A stretch of DNA of 64,000 nt, taken from the NCBI GenBank assembly GCA_040389045.1, contig JAZKAT010000015.1, forward strand, positions 44,047 through 108,046, given 5' to 3'. Below the pieces are notes generated by a model. It was not told the DNA's origin, did not search any database, and worked only from the letters and a program-made list of their open reading frames with translations. A program made the position numbers and the translations under genes. The DNA comes from UBA5158 sp040389045 (GTDB lineage: Bacteria > Pseudomonadota > Gammaproteobacteria > DSM-16500). How positions within the stretch are numbered: position 1 is the first letter of the stretch; each line of letters starts with the position of its first letter. Positions 17,252 to 26,454 of the stretch are shown here, one piece after another.

Positions 17252-19921
17252 TTAATCCAGCGAACGCTCACGCAACGGTAATATAAAATAAAAGATCGCG
17301 CCCCCATCCCAACGGTTTTCCGCCCAGATCCTGCCGCCATGCGCCTTTAAAATACTCTGGCAGACGGATAATCCCAAACCGGCACCGCTTTCTTTTTTAG
17401 GGGTTTGTCCCCGATAAAATTTTTCAAAGACTTTTTCCACATCCGCTAACATCAAACCCGGACCATGGTCGGCCACCGACATTAAAATATCATCTTCTTC
17501 CAGCGAAGCTGAAATTTCGATAGGGGTATCGGGCGGTGTATACAAGATTGCGTTTTCAACCAGATTTACCAATACTTGTTCCATTAAGACTTTATCAAAT
17601 GGCAATAATGGTAATTGTGGCGGCACTTGAATGACGCAGGGTTTATTATCCATTTTCTTTTCTAAACGTTTGAGCGTAGTCATAATAACTTCATCGATAG
17701 AATTCATTTTTTTATGCAGTTTTATTTGACCTTCTTCGAGTTGAGTAATTTGCAAAAGATTATTAATCAAACGATTTAAGCGTTCTGCTTCGCCATACAA
17801 CATTTGTACGGTATCTCGAGAATCATCCTCAACCAAAAAGTTAGCTTTTTTCGCTAATTTATTCACTAGCCGGACAATTACCGCCAGCGGGTTCTGCAGT
17901 TCGTGCGAGAGCGAACTGAATAATGCTTTGCGTAACCGTTCTGTTTCAATCGCAACTTGAGTTTCGCGGGCTTTTTCCTGCAATCTATCGACTTCAAGGG
18001 CCAAGGCGATTTGATTGGCGCAAGCTTCCAATAAATGTAACTGTTCGGGAATTAATAAACGTTCCGATTGTCTGGGTCTGACTTTCAAAACGCCGATTGG
18101 GCCTTGCGAGCCTTGTAATGGCACATATAAAGAATCACTAAATGGTAATGTGTCTGTCCCCAGGCCAGCGACCTGCCCCAGATCATAAACCCATTGCGCG
18201 ACACCCTGGTCTTTCGCGTTTAATATTTTTTTGGTGGTCGATGAAGCTCGAGGTTTTAATTCACCGTTATCATGTAGCAAGATCAAAACTTCACTGTCAA
18301 ACACGTCAGAAATATAATGCACGGCAATTTCTAATATGAGTGGAATGCCACGGGTACTGGCTAGTTGACGGGTCAGCGCGTGCAAAGCCGCGGTACGTTG
18401 TTCACCAAGCTGGGCTATCTCCGCTTGCTGACGATTCAAAATGGTAAGTCTGCAAATCACCTGCGAAATAATCGCCAACACTAAAAAGGTCAGGACATAT
18501 TGCAAGTCTGAACTGTGAAGAGTGAAGCGCTGCGGCACAAATAAATAATCGAAAGCAAATGCACTCAAAAAAGAAGCCAGCAATGCCGGACCTAATTTGC
18601 CGCGCATGGAAATTAATGTCACACCTAGCAAGTATATCAGCATTAAATTACTTAAGCCTTTAATGCTGGAGTAAGGGTAAATTACTAAATTTAAACCCGT
18701 TATTAACGCTACAATCAGAATTGCAAAACCATAAGCTAAATAAGGAAATTTGTTTTTGACTGGGGCTTTGCTTGGTTCAGGGGCGGCTTCACCACCGCTG
18801 CGAATGATATAAACATCAATTTCACCACTACCGCGAATTAATTCATCCGCCAAACCTCGATAAAAAAAGGTACGCCAGCGTGGATGGTTACGTTTGCCTA
18901 TCACTATTTTAGTAACATTGTGCTGGCGCGCAAAATCAATCAGCACTTTTTGCACATCAATGCCAGTTAACACTCGGGTTTCAGCGCCTAATTGTTCTGC
19001 CAGCCGCAGGTTCTGCGTTGTATTTTCACGTTGCGCTTCCGTCAAATTCAGCCGTGGCGCATCAACCGTCACCGCAATCCAGTCCGCGTGCAAACCCGTA
19101 GCCATACGTTTTGCCGCTCGTATCACTTTGCTTGAAGATCTGTCTGGGCCTATGCAAACCAGTAAACGCTCCATGGTCGGCCAGGTCTGCTCGATACCTT
19201 GTCCTTTTCGATGTTGCAATACTTGCTCATCAACGCGTTCAGCCATGTAACGCAATGCTAATTCACGCAGCGCAATCAAGTTTCCTTTGCGGAAAAAATG
19301 CTGGGTTGCTATTTCGGCCTGGGCTGGGATGTAAACCTTACCATCCTGCAAGCGTTTCAACAAATCATCCGGTGGTAAATCAACTATTTCGATGGTGTCA
19401 GCTAACGATAACATTGAATCAGGGACTGTTTCACGGACTTTTATCCCCACGATTTGCGAGATAACATCATTTAAACTTTCAATGTGCTGGACGTTTAACG
19501 TGGTATAAACATTCATGCCTCTATCTAATAATTCTTTGATATCCTGCCAGCGTTTGGCATGACGCAGACCCGGTACATTCATATGCGCCATTTCATCAAT
19601 TAATATCAAGCCAGGGTTGCGATTGAGTGCGGCGTCAAGATCAAATTCCAACAGGGGTTTACCATGATAATCCACAATGCGTCGCGGTAATATTTCAATA
19701 TTTCCCAGTAGAGCGTCAATTTCTTTGCGCCCATGCGATTCGACTACACCAGCCACTACATCTAAACCTTGTTCGCGGCGTGCTATCGCGTCTTGTAACA
19801 TCGTGTAAGTTTTGCCAACGCCGGGTGATGCGCCCAAATATATTTTTAATTGTCCGCGCTGTTGCTGCTCTTCTTCTTTGAGCCGTTCCAGGAACTTATC
19901 TGGACTAGGTCGCTCAGACAT
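17252..19921 (-). CDS. kdpD: Kdp potassium-limitation sensor kinase KdpD
   Basis: An 889-residue sensor kinase. N-terminal KdpD ATP-binding domain with Walker A GASPGVGKT (30-38), a Usp-like domain (245-375), four closely spaced membrane helices (about 390-495), a GAF domain (515-640), HisKA with His673 in SLSHELQNPL, and HATPase with DHGPGL and GAGLGLSV. It normally phosphorylates KdpE to switch on the kdp operon when K+ is low. All catalytic residues are present, so it should be active. kdpE is missing next to it; the downstream gene is a GGDEF-EAL protein. The ATG overlaps the kdpC stop by one base (TGATG). Confidence 0.95.
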   Translation of the reverse strand: MSERPSPDKFLERLKEEEQQQRGQLKIYLGASPGVGKTYTMLQDAIARREQGLDVVAGVVESHGRKEIDALLGNIEILPRRIVDYHGKPLLEFDLDAALNRNPGLILIDEMAHMNVPGLRHAKRWQDIKELLDRGMNVYTTLNVQHIESLNDVISQIVGIKVRETVPDSMLSLADTIEIVDLPPDDLLKRLQDGKVYIPAQAEIATQHFFRKGNLIALRELALRYMAERVDEQVLQHRKGQGIEQTWPTMERLLVCIGPDRSSSKVIRAAKRMATGLHADWIAVTVDAPRLNLTEAQRENTTQNLRLAEQLGAETRVLTGIDVQKVLIDFARQHNVTKIVIGKRNHPRWRTFFYRGLADELIRGSGEIDVYIIRSGGEAAPEPSKAPVKNKFPYLAYGFAILIVALITGLNLVIYPYSSIKGLSNLMLIYLLGVTLISMRGKLGPALLASFLSAFAFDYLFVPQRFTLHSSDLQYVLTFLVLAIISQVICRLTILNRQQAEIAQLGEQRTAALHALTRQLASTRGIPLILEIAVHYISDVFDSEVLILLHDNGELKPRASSTTKKILNAKDQGVAQWVYDLGQVAGLGTDTLPFSDSLYVPLQGSQGPIGVLKVRPRQSERLLIPEQLHLLEACANQIALALEVDRLQEKARETQVAIETERLRKALFSSLSHELQNPLAVIVRLVNKLAKKANFLVEDDSRDTVQMLYGEAERLNRLINNLLQITQLEEGQIKLHKKMNSIDEVIMTTLKRLEKKMDNKPCVIQVPPQLPLLPFDKVLMEQVLVNLVENAILYTPPDTPIEISASLEEDDILMSVADHGPGLMLADVEKVFEKFYRGQTPKKESGAGLGLSVCQSILKAHGGRIWAENRWDGGAIFYFILPLRERSLD

Positions 19922-20601
19922 CAGGGTGCCTTATGTTTCGATTTGTGTTTGTCTACTTTCTCGACTTTCTCTACAGTTTCAACTTTCACACTGCTGGGTT
20001 GGTGTAACTTCTCCGCTTTATCTAATTCATCTAATGCTAAATTCAACGCCAGGATATTTACTCTAGCTTCTCCCAATAAATCCAAATCGGGGTTTTGCAC
20101 ATATTTACGCACTAAATTTTGGACTTTGTCTTCCGATAATTGTCGTGCGGTGGCAACGCGGTAAGTTTGATAAAACGCGGCTTGCGGGCTAATTTCAGGA
20201 TCAAGCCCACTGCCTGATGCCGTTAATAAATCAATGGGTACGGATTGATGATTTTGGATATCCGCCCCTTCCAATACCTTTTTGCGGGTTTTTACCAATG
20301 CCAGGTAACTTGCATTGAGTGGACCATAATTAGAACCCATTGAATTTTCCGCATTGTATGGGAATGGCGTAGTGGCGGAAGGCCGTCCCCAAAAATATTG
20401 GGGATCGGTAAATGACTGGCCGATTAATGCGGAGCCTACAATTATATCGTTGCGTTTTAACAAACTACCATTGGCGCGCCAGGGGAAAAAACTTTGCGCG
20501 CTAACGGTGATTAACGCAGGATAAAGAATACCAGTGATTATTGTTAGGAAGAATAATAGAGTTATGCTGATGCGTAATTCTTTGAAGATTCTTTCAAGCA
20601 T
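19921..20601 (-). CDS. kdpC: K+-transporting ATPase chaperone subunit KdpC
   Basis: The single-span KdpC subunit that increases ATP affinity of the KdpFABC pump. One N-terminal membrane helix (about 10-32) precedes the conserved GSALIGQSF, YFWGRPSAT and GSNYGPLN and a C-terminal HxNILxLNxALD-type helix (VNILALNLALDEL). I take the ATG at 20601 (226 aa) because GGAGA sits 8 bases before it; an in-frame ATG at 20622 has none. It is about 35 residues longer than the usual 190, ending in a Lys/Val/Glu-rich tail (VEKVEKVDKHKSKHK) that looks like an unstructured addition. Confidence 0.93.
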   Translation of the reverse strand: MLERIFKELRISITLLFFLTIITGILYPALITVSAQSFFPWRANGSLLKRNDIIVGSALIGQSFTDPQYFWGRPSATTPFPYNAENSMGSNYGPLNASYLALVKTRKKVLEGADIQNHQSVPIDLLTASGSGLDPEISPQAAFYQTYRVATARQLSEDKVQNLVRKYVQNPDLDLLGEARVNILALNLALDELDKAEKLHQPSSVKVETVEKVEKVDKHKSKHKAP

Positions 20602-20646
20602 TTGTTTATCTCCACTTACCACTAAATAATCTGCTAGACAATCGGC

Positions 20647-20670
20647 CCCCTCACCCGCCGCCTGCAGCGT
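20647..20670. repeat. short remnant of the CTCACCCGCC repeat in the kdp operon
   Basis: CCCCTCACCCGCCGCC followed by TGCAGCGT in the 81-base kdpB-kdpC spacer matches the start of the dispersed repeat seen at 63220-63245 almost exactly, then ends. It lacks the GGGGAGAGGTG half, so it cannot form the usual hairpin. It is probably a decayed or partial copy. Confidence 0.5.
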
Positions 20671-20682
20671 AATATGTTTAAC

Positions 20683-22758
20683 TTAAAAAGCGAAACCTAT
20701 TAGCTGCAGCAGAGTGTCAATTAACTTGATGCCTATGAATGGCACTAGCAAGCCGCCGCCGCCATAAATTAAAACATGAGTGCGCAACAGTATCGCCGCG
20801 GATACTCGGCGATAAGAGACACCGCGCAGCGCTAAGGGAATGAGAAACACGATAATAATCGCATTAAATATCACCGCTGATAAAATCGCGCTTTTCGGGG
20901 TAGCGAGGTGCATAATATTTAATGCGTTTAACGCTGGATAAGTCGCAGCAAAAGCCGCTGGAATGATAGCGAAATATTTGGCGACATCATTAGCAATGCT
21001 AAACGTGGTCAAGGCGCCCCGCGTCATTAATAATTGTTTACCGATTTCAACGATTTCAATTAATTTTGTCGGATTGGAATCTAAATCCACCAGATTACCA
21101 GCTTCTTTCGCGGCTTGCGTACCCGTGTTCATGGCCAGGGCCACATCAGCCTGCGCCAACGCTGGCGCATCATTAGTACCATCGCCCGCCATCGCGACTA
21201 AATGCCCTTGCGCCTGCATGCGCCGAATCAACGCTAATTTATCTTCCGGGGTCGCGTTTGCCAGAAAATCATCGACGCCTGCTTCTGCCGCGATTGCCGC
21301 CGCCGTCAATGGATTATCGCCAGTCACCATAATGGTTTTAATACCCATTTGCCGCATTTGCGCGAAGCGTTCGCGAATACCGCCCTTGATGACATCTTTC
21401 AAATTAATCACACCTAATACTTTCTTGCCTTCAGCCACCACCAGCGCGGTGCCACCCTGACGGGAAATTAATTCGACATTGTGCTGAACTGAACTGGGAA
21501 AGGTACCACCGAGCTGGCGCACATAAGCTTCAATGGCCATGGCTGCGCCTTTACGAATTTGGCGCCCCGCTAAATTGGCACCGCTCATGCGGGTTTGTGC
21601 CGAGAATGGAATAAACGTAGCGTGCATTTCATTTAAATCGCGGCCACGCAGTAAATATTTTTCCTTGGCTAACACAACGATACTACGGCCTTCGGGAGTT
21701 TCATCCGCCAGTGATGAAAGCTGTGCCGCGTCCGCCAGCATTTCTATACTCACACCTTCCGCTGGCAGAAATTCCGTAGCTTGACGGTTGCCTAAAGTAA
21801 CCGTACCGGTTTTATCAAGTAATAAAACATCGACATCGCCGGCAGCTTCCACCGCACGCCCGGACATGGCAATCACATTGGCGCGTATCATTCTATCCAT
21901 ACCAGCAATACCAATTGCGGAAAGCAAAGCACCAATAGTTGTTGGAGCAAGACAAACAAATAATGCCACCAGCACAGTAACCGAAACTACTTTGCCAGCG
22001 CCCGCGGTCACACTGCTATAGTAGGAAAAAGGCAATAGGGTCGCACAAACTAATAAAAATATGATGGTCAACGCCGCTAACATAATAGTAAGAGCAAGTT
22101 CGTTAGGCGTTCTTTGACGATGTGTACCTTCAATTAATTGAATCATATGATCGATAAAGGTTTCGCCAGGGTTGGCGGTTACCTTCATGATTAGCCAGTC
22201 AGAAATAACTTGGGTACCGCCGGTGACGGCGCTGCGGTCACCGCCGCTTTCTCGAATGACTGGCGCGCTTTCCCCCGTGATGGCACTTTCATTGACGGAT
22301 GCTATTCCTTCAATGACTTCGCCATCGGAAGGAATAAAATCCCCTGCTTCCACTAATACAATATCGCCAACTCGCAACTGGGTGCCGGGTATAGACTGAT
22401 ATTTGGCATCACGTGATTTCGCGGATAATTTTTTGGCGAGTAAATCGCGGCGCGATTTTCGTAACGTACTTGCCTGGGCCTTGCCCCGTCCCTCCGCCAT
22501 GGCTTCAGCAAAATTGGCAAATAACAAAGTAAACCAAAGCCAGACATTAATCGCTACCATAAATGACAAGGGTGCTTCACTGGTACCCATAAATGCTCTG
22601 ATACATAACCCGGTCGCCAATATGCTGCCAATGTAAACGGTGAACATAACTGGATTGCGGATTTGATCGCGGGGATTCAGTTTTATGAAAGCATCCCGTA
22701 TCGCCGTTTTAACAATATGAGTATCCCATATCGGCTGTGTCTGTATCTTAGCTGACAT
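20683..22758 (-). CDS. kdpB: K+-transporting P-type ATPase catalytic subunit KdpB
   Basis: A 691-residue P-type ATPase, the energising subunit of KdpFABC. The phosphorylation site is Asp315 in LLLDKTGTV; the actuator loop TGES has Ser164, equivalent to the regulatory Ser162 of E. coli; TGDNPLTAAAIAAEAGVDDFLA and AMAGDGTNDAPALA form the P-domain hinge. Seven hydrophobic segments match the family. The start overlaps the kdpA stop by 11 bases. The full length and all signature motifs support a working pump. Confidence 0.97.
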   Translation of the reverse strand: MSAKIQTQPIWDTHIVKTAIRDAFIKLNPRDQIRNPVMFTVYIGSILATGLCIRAFMGTSEAPLSFMVAINVWLWFTLLFANFAEAMAEGRGKAQASTLRKSRRDLLAKKLSAKSRDAKYQSIPGTQLRVGDIVLVEAGDFIPSDGEVIEGIASVNESAITGESAPVIRESGGDRSAVTGGTQVISDWLIMKVTANPGETFIDHMIQLIEGTHRQRTPNELALTIMLAALTIIFLLVCATLLPFSYYSSVTAGAGKVVSVTVLVALFVCLAPTTIGALLSAIGIAGMDRMIRANVIAMSGRAVEAAGDVDVLLLDKTGTVTLGNRQATEFLPAEGVSIEMLADAAQLSSLADETPEGRSIVVLAKEKYLLRGRDLNEMHATFIPFSAQTRMSGANLAGRQIRKGAAMAIEAYVRQLGGTFPSSVQHNVELISRQGGTALVVAEGKKVLGVINLKDVIKGGIRERFAQMRQMGIKTIMVTGDNPLTAAAIAAEAGVDDFLANATPEDKLALIRRMQAQGHLVAMAGDGTNDAPALAQADVALAMNTGTQAAKEAGNLVDLDSNPTKLIEIVEIGKQLLMTRGALTTFSIANDVAKYFAIIPAAFAATYPALNALNIMHLATPKSAILSAVIFNAIIIVFLIPLALRGVSYRRVSAAILLRTHVLIYGGGGLLVPFIGIKLIDTLLQLIGFAF

Positions 22759-24544
22759 ATATATTCCATAGCTGGAGTTGTTCGACGATAGGGCCTAAGG
22801 CCAGCGCTGGAAAAAACGTCAGCGCGCCAATTATCATAATGACACTCACTAACAAAATAACAAATAATAATGAATCCGTCGGCAATGTCCCCGCGGTACT
22901 GGGCAAGCGTTTTTTTCGCGCCATTGAACCGGCGATAGCAAGTGTTGGTACGGCGATCCAGTACCGTCCAATTAATATGTCAATACCACCTAGAATATTA
23001 TAAAATGGTGTATTCGCATTAATTCCCGCAAATGCGCTGCCATTATTATTCGTCATCGAAGAAAACGTATAGAGAATTTCCGATAAACCATGCGCACCAC
23101 TATTACCAAGGGAATTAACACCCGCTGGCAGCACCACTGCCACCGCGGTAGATATTAATACCACCAGCGGCATGATTAACATAGTAAATGAAGCCATTTT
23201 CATTTCATAAGGTTCAATTTTTTTGCCTAAATATTCCGGTGTGCGTCCCACCATCAAACCCGCCACAAATACCGTCAGTATGACAAAGATCAACATGGTC
23301 GCGAGCCCACTACCCACCCCACCAAAAACAACTTCACTTAACTCAATCAACCACAAGGGAAGTAAGCCACCTACCGGCACATAGGAATCCAGCATGGAAT
23401 TAACCGACCCATTTCCTGAGGCAGTGGTGGCTACTGACCATAGAGTTGAGTTGACTATGCCAAAGCGCGTTTCCTTACCTTCCATATTGCCGCCAGGAGA
23501 AAAATTCACAATGGGTACCGGGCTAATGCCCATCTGTCTTATCTTAGGATTACCGGCTAATTCAGCGTCATAAGTTAAAAAAATCATCGGCACAATAATT
23601 AAGAGCATCGCCACCAGAATAGCCCAGCCTTGGTGAGTATCTCCTATCATTTGGCCATAGGTGTAACACAATGCCGCCGGAATCAGCAGGATAAACAGCA
23701 TTTCAAAAAAATTGGTGAGTGGTGTAGGGTTTTCAAAAGGATGAGCTGAATTAGCATTAAAAAAACCACCGCCATTGGTACCAATTTGTTTAATTGCAAC
23801 TTGCGAAGCAACCGGACCCATAGGAATTGTTTGCTGAGTCAGTTTTATGGCTACGCCGTTTGGGTTATTGGTGCCGGGATCCGTGGTTATTGCCTGGTAG
23901 GAAATGGGGCTGATCAAATCTGCTTTGACATACGGTTGCAGATTTTGAATGACGCCTTGCGAACTGAGAAACACCGCAAAGATTATTGAAAGCGGTAACA
24001 ATATATAAAAAATACTCCTTACCAAGTCTACCCAGAAATTGCCGAGGTTACTGGTTTCATGGCGGATGAACCCGCGTATGAAGGCAATCAACAACGCCAT
24101 GCCACTGGCCGCTGATAAAAAATTCTGGACCGTGAACGCCAGCATTTGGGTCAGGTAACTCATAGAACTTTCACCGCCATAAGCTTGCCAGTCCGAATTA
24201 GTGGCAAAACTGGCCGCGGTATTGAAGGCAAGATCGGTAGGAATAGCGGGAAAGTGTTGCGGGTTGTAAGGCAGAAAAAATTGTAAACGTAATATACCGT
24301 AAACTAACAATATTCCTAACAAGTTAAAAATTAGCAGCGCCGCGAGATAATTTTTCCAATTCATTTCGCAATCGGCTTTTATACCACATAGGCGATAAAG
24401 CAATCTTTCGACCGGTCCTAAAACGATATCAAGGCCACAGGATTTACCTTCGTAAACGCGAGCGATATACCAGCCTAATGGTTTCACCAAGATAATCAGC
24501 ACAAATAAATACAACACGATTTGTAATGTGCCTATCCCTGTCAT
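22748..24544 (-). CDS. kdpA: K+-transporting ATPase channel-like subunit KdpA
   Basis: A 598-residue channel-like subunit with about ten membrane helices and four selectivity-filter repeats (for example NTAASFATNSDWQAY, IGTNGGGFFNANSAHP, GVGSGLATM and SSMTNNNGSAFAG). It binds K+ from outside and passes it to KdpB. Length and filters match the family (about 560-600). AAGGAAGCAGGA precedes the ATG directly after the kdpF stop, so translation is coupled. Confidence 0.97.
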   Translation of the reverse strand: MTGIGTLQIVLYLFVLIILVKPLGWYIARVYEGKSCGLDIVLGPVERLLYRLCGIKADCEMNWKNYLAALLIFNLLGILLVYGILRLQFFLPYNPQHFPAIPTDLAFNTAASFATNSDWQAYGGESSMSYLTQMLAFTVQNFLSAASGMALLIAFIRGFIRHETSNLGNFWVDLVRSIFYILLPLSIIFAVFLSSQGVIQNLQPYVKADLISPISYQAITTDPGTNNPNGVAIKLTQQTIPMGPVASQVAIKQIGTNGGGFFNANSAHPFENPTPLTNFFEMLFILLIPAALCYTYGQMIGDTHQGWAILVAMLLIIVPMIFLTYDAELAGNPKIRQMGISPVPIVNFSPGGNMEGKETRFGIVNSTLWSVATTASGNGSVNSMLDSYVPVGGLLPLWLIELSEVVFGGVGSGLATMLIFVILTVFVAGLMVGRTPEYLGKKIEPYEMKMASFTMLIMPLVVLISTAVAVVLPAGVNSLGNSGAHGLSEILYTFSSMTNNNGSAFAGINANTPFYNILGGIDILIGRYWIAVPTLAIAGSMARKKRLPSTAGTLPTDSLLFVILLVSVIMIIGALTFFPALALGPIVEQLQLWNIYVS

Positions 24545-24556
24545 TCCTGCTTCCTT

Positions 24557-24643
24557 TTAAAATAACTCCGGCTTAAATAACACAATCACTAAGTAAACCA
24601 ATAAAAACAATGTGACCGCGCCGGCTATCCAGTAAATTGTCAT
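24557..24643 (-). CDS. kdpF: small Kdp subunit KdpF
   Basis: A 28-residue single-span peptide. It opens MTIYWIAGAV, has a hydrophobic core LFLLVYLVIV and ends LFKPELF, the family's characteristic charged end. KdpF stabilises the KdpFABC complex in the inner membrane. An AAAGGTG ribosome site precedes the ATG and the kdpA start is 13 bases after the stop. It is below typical gene-finder length limits. Confidence 0.92.
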   Translation of the reverse strand: MTIYWIAGAVTLFLLVYLVIVLFKPELF

Positions 24644-24738
24644 AAATCACCTTTGGATAACCTATCAAAAAAATTAATCAGGCAGAAACAACTGATAAAA
24701 AAAACTAACGTAGCAATGATGTAAATGGCATCGGTCAT
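24640..24738 (-). CDS. small membrane ORF preceding kdpF
   Basis: A 32-residue ORF that opens MTDAIYIIATLVFF and ends NFFDRLSKGDL, with one membrane span. Its TGA overlaps the kdpF ATG by four bases (ATGA), so it is translationally coupled to the pump genes. Similar tiny ORFs ending in a C/D-E/D-R-L motif are common upstream of kdpF in other proteobacteria, from memory. The ribosome site is weak. A role in the pump is plausible but not shown. Confidence 0.65.
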   Translation of the reverse strand: MTDAIYIIATLVFFISCFCLINFFDRLSKGDL

Positions 24739-24928
24739 GAGTGGAATCCATTGGTAACTTTCTTATCTTATGCTGATTTTGCTGAATAGGAAACAGCTAG
24801 CGCAGAAGCTGTAATTTATTAATTCTTTTCACTTAAGTTTGTAATAAATTTAAACTATTACTTAATCTTCCCTTAATACTTTTATGCTAATGTATCAAAG
24901 AGTTAACTAAAACTGACGAGGATTTATC

Positions 24929-25615
24929 ATGCCTTATTATCCGCCGGATTATTCATCACTCTGTGAAGATATAAAAAACCTGGAAAAAGTTTATCAAGGG
25001 AATGATAACAATCGTCTAAAGTTGCGAAATTTACTGTTGGCTTCTGCTAATTTATTTTTTGAAAGTAAATATCTGATTGCCATCCTGATTTTTGCTGCTG
25101 AAAAAATTTATGGCGAATATAATTATCTTTCTCCGCAGAAAAATTCCTATTTATTTGGTTATGGGCCCGGCAGTTCACTTTATACCGCAATTCAAAACGC
25201 TTTGCATATCACTGAAAAAAATCCATTATCGGACCAGACTCGAATTATTTATCTTGCTACATTAAAAAAGTATTTGCTGGGAGAATCGCAGCTGGTATTG
25301 GATGGCACGGAATATACCTGCCGTACTAGCCTGCAACGTGACATCGAAAAAATAATTCAGCAGATTTTACTGCGTTCGCATCCTGAAATGACTACTGCCG
25401 TTACTACTTCATCTTATTTAAGTTATATTCCCGCGGCCCCCGCGAATTTCTTGCAGGGCATATTCTCGAAAACTGAACCCGAGAAACCTGAATTAACGCC
25501 TGATTATCGTGAAGCTTTATTAAGTTTATCGGAAAGTGTGATCAGTCAAGCCAAAAAAAATGAATTACGGTTATTGACGGCTTCAAATGTTTTTGAAGAT
25601 CGTAGGTTGGGCTGA
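24929..25615 (+). CDS. hypothetical protein
   Basis: A 228-residue soluble, mostly helical protein with no recognisable domain. Visible features are an N-terminal LEKVYQGNDNNRLKLRNLL helix, the glycine-rich FGYGPGSSLYTAI, and a proline-rich stretch (about 168-193) before a final helix. GAGGAT precedes the ATG. The last three codons and the TGA stop lie inside the dispersed GTAGGTTGGGCTGAG repeat, so the natural C-terminus may have been altered by that insertion. Codon use resembles its neighbours. I cannot assign a function; such proteins are common in intracellular gammaproteobacteria. Confidence 0.7.
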   Translation: MPYYPPDYSSLCEDIKNLEKVYQGNDNNRLKLRNLLLASANLFFESKYLIAILIFAAEKIYGEYNYLSPQKNSYLFGYGPGSSLYTAIQNALHITEKNPLSDQTRIIYLATLKKYLLGESQLVLDGTEYTCRTSLQRDIEKIIQQILLRSHPEMTTAVTTSSYLSYIPAAPANFLQGIFSKTEPEKPELTPDYREALLSLSESVISQAKKNELRLLTASNVFEDRRLG

Positions 25616-25690
25616 GCACAGGATGCCTAACCAATAACCCGACAAATAAAACAAAAACTGTTGGGCTTCGTTGCACTCAGCCCAACCTGC
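25602..25690. repeat. dispersed inverted repeat (GTAGGTTGGGCTGAG type), copy 1
   Basis: GTAGGTTGGGCTGAG at 25602 pairs with CTCAGCCCAACCTGC ending at 25690, with inner TGTTGGGCTTCGTTGC. The left half is slightly decayed compared with the copy at 29472. It lies between convergent genes, contains the stop of the upstream one, and could terminate both. Confidence 0.85.
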
Positions 25691-25699
25691 ACAAATGGA

Positions 25700-26380
25700 T
25701 TATTCAAATATCATTTGAGAGATTTTCTTGGGCGGTGTGGATAGCGCGAACGCAGCTTCATATGCTGGATCAACGGTAAAACTTTGCAAATGCCAAATGT
25801 TTTCTGAAAACTTTAATTGTTGCATGACCTCCAACGACACTGAAAAACTATCCAGCGGAATATGTAACCCTTCCCCTAAACCTTTTATTATTGCTTCCTT
25901 GCGCGCCCAGACCCGATAGAAGCCTCGTTCTTGTTGATCGCCAAATAATGCAGTCAACATTTCATATTCATCATTACTGAAAAAACGCTTGGCCAGGGCA
26001 GCCTTAAAAACCGTTTCAACTTTTTCTATATCTACACCGATTTCCGCCTGACGGGTAAATGCATACACTGCCATTTCATCAGAATGTGAAACATTAAAAT
26101 TTAAATCCGTATCCTCTATATAAGGCTTGCCATGTTCGGCATATAAAAATTTAAGCGCGCGGGGTTCGCACACCAGATAACGCCCCAGCAGTGTTCGTAA
26201 TATTCCTCGGGCCACAATAAAACGCCGCTGATGGACAGGGGACAAAAAGCGTTTAGCACGCTTCAATTCATCCTCGCTGAGCAAGGTTTCAAATATTTGT
26301 ACTGTCGCCGCATCGCGCTGCAGGGAAGCCTGCCACAACTGAACTTCCTGGGGTGCTAATTGGCCCGCTGTAACCGCCAT
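25700..26380 (-). CDS. 4'-phosphopantetheinyl transferase (Sfp/AcpT type)
   Basis: A 226-residue enzyme that transfers phosphopantetheine from CoA to the Ser of carrier proteins. Signature motifs are FNVSHSDEMAVYAF, IGVDIEKVE (Mg-binding Asp and Glu) and WARKEAIIKGLGEGL. The length is that of the Sfp rather than the AcpS class. The ATG at 26380 has AAGG 8 bases before it; the frame extends to 26398 without support. No polyketide or peptide synthetase is near, so it probably serves carrier proteins elsewhere. Confidence 0.92.
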   Translation of the reverse strand: MAVTAGQLAPQEVQLWQASLQRDAATVQIFETLLSEDELKRAKRFLSPVHQRRFIVARGILRTLLGRYLVCEPRALKFLYAEHGKPYIEDTDLNFNVSHSDEMAVYAFTRQAEIGVDIEKVETVFKAALAKRFFSNDEYEMLTALFGDQQERGFYRVWARKEAIIKGLGEGLHIPLDSFSVSLEVMQQLKFSENIWHLQSFTVDPAYEAAFALSTPPKKISQMIFE

Positions 26381-26454
26381 GAATATACCTTCTTGCAAAC
26401 CAAAATGAACATGATAGCATTCACATTACTGTTTTTGAAAATGGAGCTTAACGA

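Noticed and set aside
18894..19464. Long plus-strand frames antisense to kdpD
   Set aside because: Shadows of a well-supported gene with all KdpD motifs; no ribosome sites or recognisable protein features.
20647..20670. Possible promoter or regulatory box between kdpB and kdpC
   Set aside because: It is a near-exact fragment of the dispersed repeat and has no promoter-like elements.
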